In this document: piece by piece, positions 33,001 through 43,300 of the stretch
Position numbering within the stretch: position 1 is the first letter of the stretch
Layout of the letters: each line of letters opens with the position of its first letter
Assembly (NCBI GenBank): GCA_019693395.1
Contig: JAAMXP010001211.1
Coordinates: forward strand, 1,734-52,612
DNA from: Ettlia oleoabundans
Lineage: Eukaryota; Chlorophyta; Chlorophyceae; Chlamydomonadales
Direction of reading: 5' to 3'
DNA length: 50,879 bases
Made by a program: the position numbers and the translations under genes
The notes under the pieces: generated by a model
Told to the model about the DNA's origin: nothing
The model's database searches: none
What the model saw: the letters and a program-made list of their open reading frames with translations, nothing else

Positions 33001-35362
33001 ACCACACCCTCCCAAGCCCTCAAAAAAAGAACCTCAGTTAACTTCCTGCACCTTGTTGAGCCGCATGTTTTCATCCAAGTCTTCGTCCAGGCAGCGCAAA
33101 TCCTCCATGTTGCCTACCCGTCGCATGGACAGTGCTGCCGCTGCTGCCGCCTCCTCGGCTGCCGCATTTGCCAGCGCGGCAGCTGCTGCCTCGCTGCCGT
33201 GCATGCTGTTGATCCACTGTTGCCAAGCAGGGGAGCGTGGGTCACATACGGATAGCTCCGCGCCGCTGCTGTCGTCGGCAAGCAGCACATCCTCCAGCAG
33301 CGTGCTGCCCTTCAGGCCGCCATGTACAAATATGTAGGGTCCCACAGAGGCCATGGCATGGCGGCAGCGCCGCATGATGTCATCAGAGTGCCCAGCCTCC
33401 GCCTGTGTTAGCCATTGCCCCGCTGCTGTATCCAGCACAACCACTGACGACGCCTCGTCCACCATTTTCCCGCCTCCCACAGCGCCGCCAAAGATGTGCA
33501 ACCGAGGACCCACAAACACTGCGCCATGCTGGTAGCGTGGGGAGGGCATGGTGCCAGGCGCTGATGCCCACTCCCAGCGCCCGTCCCGGTGGCGAGCCAG
33601 GCCAAAGGCATCAGCAAGTGGTGTGCCGGTTACGTCACGCCCACCCGTCAGTAGAAGCAGGCCATCGGAGCGGGCTGCGGCGGTAGCATACATCCTGCTA
33701 CAACAGGGGGCGCCGTACAACCACAGACATAAGCAGGGGAGCAAATACAGGGTCCAGAACAGTGCTAATGCCCAGCATGTTGCTAGTGGCAGGCTGTTGT
33801 ACGTTTCACAAGACAGCATACAAGACGGCAATCGTCCAACCAGTCAGCCCTCCGCCCTGCGGCACTGCATGCTGCGTTCGTTTTGCCGACACTGCCCAAC
33901 ACCCTACCCCTCCCATCACCTGGGAGGCGGGTCGTCCCCTGACTCTGGGATCTTGCGCCACTGGTACGGCTTTTCACTGGTGTCAAGGGCCCAAGAGTCA
34001 GCCAGCGTCTGCTTGCCGTCATTGCCACCCACTGCCACCAGGAAGCGGTTGGCCACAAGCGCCAGCGTGTGTGCATATCGTGCAGAGGGGCCCGCGCCCG
34101 CTACCATCACTCTGCAGGTCATGCGAAACCTCAAAGGAACCAGTGAATATTCGCCCCTCGCTGGAGTCTGGAAAAGAGTCCAGCGGTACACAACCTCCCA
34201 GTCAGCTCTCAGCGATATACACCCCAGACGACTGCACTCTCCTCCACCCATAAACAAGACTGACACCAACCACCTCCATGCTGCCCCAAGCCTGCACTGC
34301 ACTTGGATTGCCTGCTACTTGCTGCTCTCGCCCGTCTCTGGACCCCACCTATGCCAGCGCGGCTTGTCCATGTCTGTGAAATCAAGTACGTGCAAATCCT
34401 CTGAAGCCAGCCCTGCGGGCCCAATGCCGCCCTGGACCACTACCATGTTGCCCACCGCTGCCGCTGCGTGTGCTGCACGTGGCGAGGGTGGCTCGCCCTG
34501 GGGCACCACTTTCTCCCATTTGCCGCTTCGCACGTCCATAATGTGCACGTCATTGGTGGCACCAGCCAGCCGGATGCCGGCACTCGAGGGGCCAGGAGAT
34601 GGCGGCGCATCACCCTTCGCTTGGCCCTCCAGAGCCGTAGCGCCACCTGTGAACATATACCACAGCGCCCATAGGAAGCTGTTGCTAGAGTGCTCAGCTG
34701 AATCGCATGCAGACAAGCGGCACTGGTCAACAACAGCTGCCAGGCTGTTGCCTTTGGAATCCTTGTCGCTGATAGTTGCAAAGCTGACTACCCACCGAAC
34801 AGCACCAGCTTGGCAGAGCTGAGGTCGCCATCTGGCCCTGCTATCGTCGTCAGCGTGTGCCCGCACCTGTTGCAGCCATGCAGCATTTCCAGAGGCAGCA
34901 TGTCAGTGGCAGCATCGCAACCCCAGGCATGCATTCCACAGCCAGCGTATGCAGGTGGCAAGCGCTGCAAGTCAGCATTTTTTCAACCAAAGCACTGCAA
35001 TCACCTGGGTCCGGGATTGGCGCCCACTATGGGGAATGCCCGCACCTGCACAATAGCAAGCACCGTAGGGCAAGGCTAATCGGCAGCGGCAAAGCGGGGG
35101 CGGCTGCTGATGATGGCGAGTCGGAGCGGCCCCGAAACCATACTGCATGTGTGCGCCCCAAGCTGTGCCGCCTGCAACAAGAAGCGGTGACGAGGCCTGC
35201 GGGCCACGAAGCAGATCACCAAGAGCCAAACCAGGGCGCGACAGCTAATACCCTGGGAGCTGGCGCCGCCGTGGGCTCCAGTCCATCCACATGAACGCTA
35301 GGAGTGCTGCCACTCGGCTCGGAAGCCGCAGAGGAGGGGGGGTTGGCGGCCCCACTCTCCAT
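30058..35362 (-). CDS. BSL: Kelch-repeat Ser/Thr protein phosphatase (PPKL, BSU1/BSL family)
   Basis: PPKL phosphatases join an N-terminal kelch propeller to a PPP-family catalytic domain. Plant members BSU1 and BSL1-3 act in brassinosteroid signalling and cell-cycle control. Exons: 35252-35362, 35005-35045, 34796-34866, 34349-34646, 33920-34111, 33052-33694, 32422-32706, 32060-32216, 31742-31854, 31171-31422, 30714-30932, 30429-30520, 30058-30322; in frame, 912 residues. Kelch blades include RCGHTLTTIAGPDG, GIRLAGATNDVHIMDV, VVVQGGIGPAGLASEDLHVL, FLVAVGGNDGKQTLADSWAL and ARSDGLLLLTGGRD. The linker contains the conserved GLVRQLSIDQFENESRRVS. Catalytic motifs are complete: GDLHGQFGDL, GDFVDRG, RGNHEAADINALFGF, CMHGGIGRSI and RAHECVMDGFERFAQGHLIT. 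The end VVPKLIHPLPP...ADTWMAALN...PTPPRGRPQ is the BSL C-terminus. Nothing is missing; conservation with land plants is high. Confidence 0.97.
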
Positions 35363-36051
35363 GTTGGAGCTTTGCGCCAGTGTTCGCCCTGCAGAGCTGC
35401 TGCAGCGATCCTACAAACTCACGGCACGCCGTCGTATCGGCAAGTTCAAGCCGGCTGCCAAGAAGTGAAGGTGGCAGTGTGATCGGGGCTTGGGCACGCC
35501 GCGCATAAGTCACTGACCAGTGCCAGGGACATGGAGAAGTTGCAGGCACACGGGAAAGAAGACGGCGGAAGGAGCCTGCTGAGGTCTGCTGTGCCCAGCC
35601 TACCTGGCCCAGCACATCGACTGATGCATGAACTATTCCCGTGACAGTCTGCAAGAGATTAGTGCGGCGACAGAACGACCTGGCAGTGTCCAGTGATTGG
35701 CAACACACAATTGCAAAACTCAGTGGCATATGTGGGCGTTGCAGGTGGCCTGCAGAGGCGGCCGACCAGTGTCTGCCGAAACCAACCTGGCCTGCAATGG
35801 TTGACCGCGATAAGTTCCTTCCCTTCCTGACAACCATTGACAAGTTTGACCATGCAAAAGGCCCTTCGACTTCTTACAAACATTCTAAAAGCAGCTCTGG
35901 CATCGTCAGCTTTGAACATAAGATCATGCATCAAATAGAAAAGATAAAATCAAGTGGCGTGGAAGTCATTGTGTGCCGTGGTTATGTAGCATTTTCTGAT
36001 GACTATCAGACTTACCAACGATCAACTGCACATGCATGCGCAAAAAATCCA
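35363..36051. other. Intergenic region between ABCB 3' end and PPKL 5' end
   Basis: This region holds the 3' UTR of the ABC transporter, with a minus-strand TGTAA at 35874, and the PPKL promoter. An open plus-strand frame at 35641-36057 has no recognisable motif and is probably chance. The part from 35860 to 36050 is AT-rich. Confidence 0.6.
35874..35878 (-). terminator. TGTAA poly(A) signal of the ABCB gene
   Basis: The minus-strand TGTAA lies about 175 bases after the ABC transporter stop, in an AT-rich stretch. Confidence 0.5.
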
Positions 36052-39000
36052 TCATGAAATAGCCGCCAATTCGTGCACCGGTGGGTGCTGGGCTCCCGCT
36101 GCATGGGTTGCCTCAGGCATGTCCCAAGACTGCTGCCCCCTGCTCTCTGCGCTGCTTACCAAGCTCCAGTAGACGCCACCCTGCCGCTGCATTAGTTGCG
36201 CATGGGTTCCCTGCTCTACCACCGTGCCGTCAGCAACAACAATGATAAGGTCTGCTCGCCGCACCGTGCTGAGGCGGTGGGCAATGACAAGTGAAGTCAC
36301 GCCGCGGCCAGCAAATTCCAGCGCCTGTGTTACCCCCTGCTCAGTTTCCACATCCTGCAACAGACACGCGGTGCATGCAAATGCAATTGGGTCAGTTCCA
36401 AACTTGTGGAGCAGCATTGTGTGTGTGTGGTGTGTGTGGGTGNNNNNNNNNNNCAGTAGAACAGGAACTATGCAAACTGTTATCCCACATTGCCCAATTG
36501 CCCAATCATCCACGCACCAAAGCGCTGGTTGCCTCATCAAAGATGAGCAACCGCGGGCGCGGCAGTAGAGCACGCGCGATGGCCAGGCGCTGCTGCTGGC
36601 CCCCGCTCAGTTCCATGCCGCTCCCACTGCCCACGGCGGTCTGGTAGCCCTGTGGCAACGCCTCAATAAATCCATCGGCCTGTGCTGCGCAGGCCGCCCA
36701 TGCCACTTCAGCATCCGATGCATCAGGCTGGCCGTAGCGAATGATGTCAGCAATGCGGCCAGACAGCAGCCCCGGCGACTGCATCACGACGCCCAGCTGG
36801 CGCCGCCACCACTGAAGAATCAGAGAAGGAGGGAGTTAGCAGACAAGACAGCGATGTAAGTATAAGTTGCTTGCACCAAAATTGCTTGCATCAGTAATGG
36901 GGAACAGCAGCCATCACAATCCACTGCCGCAATCGACAAACACCATACTGCTGCCTCCACTTTGCGCCGCACTCATCAAGGAGTTGAGCGCATCTCACCT
37001 GCATGTCAAGCTGGCTCAGCGGCACCCCATCCACCAGTATCTCGCCCCGCCCCGGCAAATAGAGCCCCATGAGCAGGCTGGCAATGGTGCTCTTTCCACC
37101 CCCGCTGCAGCAAAAAATGGAGGCAATGCAGGAAAGATGCTCAGCAAGGCAGAAGCAAGGTACAACAACATACTGGCATGAAACATTGACAGTGCCAGCC
37201 ATCCATCAATTGCATAGAAAGCACTGTGCCTCGGCAGCTTCATAGCAGCGGGGCACAGGTATTTGCACATCTGTCTTGTTGAACACTGCCTGCACCTCAC
37301 CTAGGGCCCACAAGTGCCACTGTCTTGCCGGCAGGTATGCGGAAATTCAAGTCCTGCAGCGTCCAGGAGCTCCACCCGGGATGGCTAAAATTGACGCCCC
37401 TAAACTCAATATCCCCCTGCCAGCTGCTATCTAGCAGTTGGCGCCTCTCATGTGCTAGCTGGTGGCCTTGCTGCTGGGTGCTGCTGCTGACAGATTCTAC
37501 CCTCTTAGCGTCTGATGCTAGTGTTGATGCTTTGCCAGCAGTGGCATCTGCCGCCGCTAGCACAGCTGCTGCCGCCTGGGGAGTGTGTGTGCCAAGGGCT
37601 TGCTGCATGGTCTGCATGGCTCGGTTGATGGCGCCAGCCGCGCGTGCCACATCACCCACAGTGTTGGTCAGGTTCCCCAGGGCAAATGCAAAGGAGAAAG
37701 AGAACTGCAACCATAGAAGTAGGAGCAGTGGTGAAGTGGACCAGAGCAAACACAGACAGCCAGTTAAAAGTATAACTACGGTGTAATATCGGCCATTGTA
37801 GCAAACAAGCGACATTTTTGCACAGCACCACTACTCAGGTTTCCAACATACATGTTCCAAGCAGCCAGAGTACTTACAACAAAGAAGCTGTAGCAGGTGC
37901 CAATGGATACTGCTGAGTTGAATGCCATGTAGGATCCCAGGGACAGCGTGGCTAACACGCATAGCGTGTTGCGAACACGGCTGGACCCATCCAGCAGCGC
38001 CTGCAGGCGCAGCACCTGTAGCAGCCAGGCTGGCGGGGGATGGGGAAGCAACCAAGGAGGGCGTAAAGACTATGGCAGCAAGAACGAGCGGTACAGCATG
38101 CACTGCAGCAACTATGTGGCTTCCCCCGCATCTCCCAAGATGGGGCTGCAAGGCCCTGCAAAGGCTTCAGCAGTATCGCCGTACAATGAAATGCCTCACC
38201 ACTGGCTGTTTGCTCCCGACCCACCTTGAGGGACAGCTCATGTGCGCCATCCAGCAGCCGCGTGAACCGGGTGAGCTCACGGTGCTGCTGGGCAAACAAC
38301 TTCACCACCCGCATGTTCTCCACGATTTCAGAGGCTGCTGCTGAAACATTCGACGTGGCAACCTGGGAGGCTTTGGCGGCAATGCCGATGGCGGTGGACA
38401 GGCGTGCAATGAGGGGCGTGAGCAGGGGTGCCGATACCAGCAGCGCCACAGCCAAGGGCCAGGACAGGGCGGTCAGCATAAGGATGATTCCGCAGGTCTC
38501 GAACGCACTGCGAATACCGCGAGCGCCCAACAGCTTAGCCACCGTGCTCTGCAGTGGCAGGAGAACAAGGCAAAGTCGACGAACCTGTGCAGAAGAGCAA
38601 GATGTGGTACGGAAAACATAGCACAGGCCCGGCACACACGTGCACATATGATGCTTGTTGCAAAAGCAGACATAGAACAGCGAATTTGGTCCAGACCAGG
38701 ATGTAAAGCCATATATTATTCGCACCCAAACCTACACACTGCCAGTGAACACAGATGATCTGCAGGGAAGGGCTAACTGACCTGAAGCACCTCCACGTCC
38801 TGGCCCAGCCAAGCCACCATCTGCCCCGTTTTGACCTGGTCAAAGAACAGAGTGTCCCGGGACAGCAGCGCACCAAACAGGCGGCAGCGCAGCCGATGTG
38901 CCAGTGCCTCACCCAGAGCCAGTGACAGTGCAACCTGCAATTGTTGGTGCAGCCAAAGCAAGGGAGTGGCGCCACAGTGAGGGTATGGTGCATTGCCTAG

Positions 39001-39771
39001 GCCGTTTCAACAGGAGCAAAGCAAGACAAAACTGTTGCAGCAGCTGCAGCAACAAGAGCAAGGGTAGTTACCGCAGATTTTAGTCGGTCAATCTGCCTTG
39101 CATGCCCTCACCTGTGCAGCCAGGGAGAGATTGCTGATGATATAGACTGCTCCCAGCCGGCCCACTGCCAGGGCGAGGTCATGCTGTGTAGCTGCAGTGC
39201 CCCGGCTGATGGTGTCAATCACTCTCCCAAGGGACGGTGCCACCAGCACAGCAGTGCAGACAGAGAGGGCCGTAAAGGCTATGCAAGCAACTAGCCGGCC
39301 TCGATCTGGCTGCAGCAGCTGCCAGAGCTCCAAAAGGCTAAGGCTGGGGGCGGTGGCGGCCTGCACAGCAGACGGCTCTGCTGCTGCTGCTGGTGCAAAG
39401 TCATTTGTGGCTAACCCCGCTGCCGCTGCCGCTGGCACATTTGATGCAGCACCGTGCTGGTCCAGCTCTGCTGACAGGCCATGGCGCTCTGTTGGCTGAC
39501 CTGCTGCTGCGCCAGAACCTACGCCCGCTCCTCTGGCTGCCCGGCAGTTGCCACCCCAGCGCAACCCCCGCTGCCGATGTGCTCGCCTTTGCTCATGTGT
39601 CCAATTAAACGCTGTGGCCACACGAACACATCTATCTCTGGCTACCCAGTTGCTTTTTGAGCATTGCACTAGGCTGCAGCGACAAGCATTGTCCTGCACA
39701 AGACGCCGTGCCTTGCCGTCAGTGGCGGACAGCCGCGCAATTGGCAAGTGCGCCACAACGCGGCCCCACAT
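36052..39771 (-). CDS. Half-size ABCB (TAP/MDR-type) ABC transporter, probably organellar
   Basis: Half-size ABCB proteins pair one membrane domain with one ATPase domain and work as dimers. Exons: 39112-39771, 38782-38934, 38225-38548, 37878-38015, 37301-37704, 36999-37104, 36518-36811, 36052-36354; in frame, 793 residues. The first ~170 residues are Ala/Arg-rich and could be a plastid or mitochondrial targeting sequence. The membrane domain contains [37 protein letters not shown] and [20 protein letters not shown]. The ATPase domain has Walker A GPSGGGKST, Q-loop [11 protein letters not shown], signature [17 protein letters not shown], Walker [14 protein letters not shown]-loop LDVETE and H-loop IAHRLST. 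All ATPase residues are present. The plant plastid-type ABCB28 (NAP8/TAP-like) is the closest family I recall; transported substrate is unknown. An Ala/Thr/Ser-rich linker precedes the ATPase domain. It is head to head with the SUVH gene. Confidence 0.93.
36443..36453. other. Assembly gap of 11 N
   Basis: Eleven unknown bases directly follow a TG-rich run (about 36417-36442). They lie in the last ABCB intron (36355-36517), so the coding sequence is unaffected. The gap probably marks an unresolved microsatellite. Confidence 0.95.
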
Positions 39772-40399
39772 GGGCAGTCTCCCAAATGTTGGTGGCGGTC
39801 ACAGTGTTTTTGCTGCACGTGCTGTGGCCGACTGCGCGGGGGGAGGTCTCAGACTGCTGGCAACATGTGTTGGCGGACGCTGTCAACAAGCAAGTTCCGT
39901 GTGCAGGGAAGGTATCGCAATGTTTTACAGTCCAAGACTGGCTGCCGGGCCGGATATTGAGGGCATTGCTCCGTACAAACGCCGGTACTGGTGTTGGCTC
40001 GTGTTGCGCTTCTTCCCAACAACACACGCTTCCTGAACGCTAGCATAGTAGTTGACTTATGTCGCAGCGCATCGTGGGGATGCGGCTCACCTCCAACCGA
40101 GTTTGAGTGGCAAAGCAGGCCCGCCGGAGACCAGCGCCTTCGCGCTTGTGCGCCGTCACTGTCCGGCCTGACAGGCCCAAGCATTTTGCCGAGAGCCGTG
40201 GTTCGCCCTCAGCCGCTGTGACAAGCGTTTGGGTAGGCGGCGTTCTGAGCGGTAAATCTTGGACACCACGGCCAGAGATCGTTCGCAGCCCGCCACAGCG
40301 GCCGGGGAGCCAGCGGTGGCACGCCCGGCATCAATGCAACGCGCCAGCTAAGTGAGCGTCGGCCTTCTTTGCCGCAGCCCACTCCAGCAATAATCCAAC
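39772..40399. promoter_or_regulatory. Divergent promoter region between ABCB and SUVH genes
   Basis: These 628 bases separate the divergent ABCB and SUVH start codons and should hold both promoters and 5' UTRs. No clear core element or gene was seen. The ABCB start at 39771 is the first visible ATG of that exon, so its 5' UTR may begin here. Confidence 0.55.
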
Positions 40400-43300
40400 A
40401 TGGAGTGTGCAGCATCCAGCTCCCTTCCAGGCACAGGTGCAGATGTGATCAACCTGGTAGACCTGACCTCACCCAGCAAAGCAACCTGTAGTGGCGCAGC
40501 TGCCACCGCAAGCCGTGATCCGGATTTGCCGCCAACAGCAGCGGCTGCCGGCCCGAGCAGCAACCTTGTTGACTTGTGCACAGAACCCGACGTCGAGGCA
40601 GGCAACACCTCTGGAGCTGGCACCGAGGCCGCAACGGAGAGTCGAGAAGTGATCGACCTTCTGACTGACAGCGATGCTGATCCTGAGGGGCAGATGGGGA
40701 AGGCTCCCACTCCCACCCTTCATCCTCTTTCGCAGCAGCAGCAGAAGAAGAAGCGCATGCCGCAACGGGGCCATGGCGCCGTCCCAAGGCTACCTAGCAT
40801 GCCGCTAGCTGTGAAGAACGAGCCGGTGGTTCTTGCAGCAACAGCTGCGGCAGCCATCAAGCAAGAGCAACTTGCAGCCTGGCCTGATATGCATGCTGCC
40901 GCCGTGGCGGCTGCGGCAGCAGGATTGCTGACAGCAGTAAGAGCGCCTTCCCAGTCCCTCCCTGCGGTCTTACCATCCAGCGGCAGCATGTCCGAGGCAG
41001 ATGGCGGCAGCGGTGGTGGTGGCGATGGCGGTGGTGATGGTGCTGCCTCAAAACGTGCAGGTGTGAAAGGCAGTGAGCTGGAGGCAGAATCAGCCAGTTC
41101 CAGCGCCGCCACCAGCAGGAGGAGCTCGGAGCAAGGGGCATCACAGGCTCAATCTGGCAGCCAAGGGCAAGAGCTTCCCCGTCCGGAGCAAGAGAGGGAG
41201 CCGTTGCGGCCAGAGATGGTCGATCGTGCGGGTGTGGAGCAGGCAATGGACTGGGAGGCCAGCCCAGCGCTAGCTGCTCCCTCCGCTACCCCCAAGGATG
41301 GCAGCGGTCGAGAGGCAGCACCTGGTGCTGTAGAAGCTGGACTTGGCGGCGAAAGCTACAGCGGTGCAGCTGATGGTGGGGCAACAGCTCTAAGCTTGCC
41401 TGGAACCGAGGTAGCAGATGAGCAGATTGGCAGTCTGCCAACTACGCTGGAGGTTGATGGCTCTTCAGCAGGCAGTGGGCACAGCAGCGGCAGTCCCTGG
41501 GCCACTAGTGAGCCTGCTGGCAGCGAGGAGCAGGTTATGGGTGCGGCAGAAGCGAGCTATGAAGCACAGCAGCCAGCGTCAGCTGCGAGTCCCGCAGGAT
41601 TGATGGTGGCAGAAGATGGCGGGGAAGAGCAGCAGGCGCAACTTGCTGTGGCAGATACAGTGGAGGCATTGGTGGCTGCCTGTCAGGCACAGCAGTCGCT
41701 GGCACCAACTCAACCACAACAGCGGCCTCCTCTGCTGCCCGACAAGTTCCGCCTGGCCTCTCCCTTCTCCCCGGCGCTGCGCCATCTAGCCGAGCCTGTG
41801 GCAAAGCGTGCCCGGCAGCAGCAGCAGCGGACGTCTGTCAGTGGCAGTGCTCCACCAGCAGCGGCGGCAGCAGCGGCGGCAGCAGCCGGTCATTATGCTG
41901 TGGGATCTGCGGCAGGCGGGCAGCCAGCCAGCGCCATGGCAGCAGGAGTGGCAGCAGGGTTGGCTCCTCACTTAGGTGCCAAGGGGGCTGCTGATCCCGC
42001 TGATGGTATGCCTGATACAACGGACACAGCAGCCATGCTGCAGTGGTTGCGCAGCCGCATCCCTGCACAACTGCTGGACCAGTACGGGGAGCCGCATGTG
42101 GTGGGTGGGCTGGCCAGCAGGCAGAGTAGGCAGCAGGCATGCAAGCCAGCCAGCAAACAAGCTAGCAGAGAGCGTTTGCACAACTTCTTGAAGGCTCATT
42201 CTTGCGGAAGGGTTATGGTATCAATGTTAGTGCTGTGTTTCAAATGGATGGTTTTCTCCACCAGCAAGCGCTGGCCAGCTTCATGCAAACTGTTGGCAGC
42301 AATCAAATATTGACCCCCTCGTGCTGGCGTGGCTCCGGTGTCCCCTGGGGTTGCAGGTCAGCGATGAGGAGCATGCCATAGCCCTGCAGCGGCTGGAGGC
42401 TTACGAGCAGGAAATTAAGCGTGTGCAGCGATCGGGAAAAGTGCAGGTATATGTACAGCCGCATAGCTTGGGTGCTCTGTCAGCATGGTGAGGGTCGCTG
42501 CCAGCTTGTGCAAGGTTGCATGTGGGCAGCTTGGAAACTTGACCCAAAATCACTTTATAAGCACCTGGTCCTGTGATTGTTGAGCATGAGCCACGTGCCA
42601 TTTCCGTCTGGTCTCTGAGCGCACGTTCCCGCTGGAGGGCTTGTCTGCTATCCTGACTCGTCCGCCGCTGCTCTCCTGGTTCTGCAGGGCAAGTTCGACC
42701 TGAGCGCTGCCAGCCAGCTGCCAGCTCTTTACCCGGAGTGGGGCCTGTGGGAGAAGACGTACGGGCACAAGCCGGGTGTGAGGCTGGGCCAGCGGTTCAA
42801 GGGCCGTGGCTGGCTGCAGGCGCTGGGCGTGCACATCAACTACTACAGTGGAATCATGCACGAGTGAGCTGCTGTCACTGAAGGGTTGCCGACAACTTCC
42901 TGTCACGAATTCCATGCTAGCAGCCTGCTGCCCCTTTGTCGCTGACGGTCCACGGAAGTCATCCTTGGGCAGCTGACAGGCGTAGGGTTGAGCGGCCATG
43001 TGCCACCTGCCTTGATTTCCCTGCTTGGCATAGCTGCCACATCTCATCTCACAGATTGCCTGCCTGCCATTATTGTTGCAGGAAGGAGGCCCCTGCCTAT
43101 GCCATCTGCCTCAGCGGCGGCTACGAGGACGATGACGACCACGGTGGGTGGGTGGCACACATGGCTTGTTAGGACTCCCAAGTAATGGGCGGCGACTGAT
43201 GTCAAGGGGGCACATGATTACGGGTGTGTGGGTTTCATCAGTGTTTGGTGGGGCATCAGGTGTATCAAGGCAGCTGCTTTAAAAGCGTGGTGCGCACCAT

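Noticed and set aside
33548..34822. Plus-strand open frame of 424 codons
   Set aside because: It lies opposite several PPKL kelch exons and introns. Its protein has no recognisable motif, while the minus strand encodes highly conserved kelch repeats.
35641..36057. Plus-strand frame of 138 codons in the intergenic region
   Set aside because: No motif, no splice-linked partner exon, and it overlaps the expected ABCB 3' UTR on the other strand.
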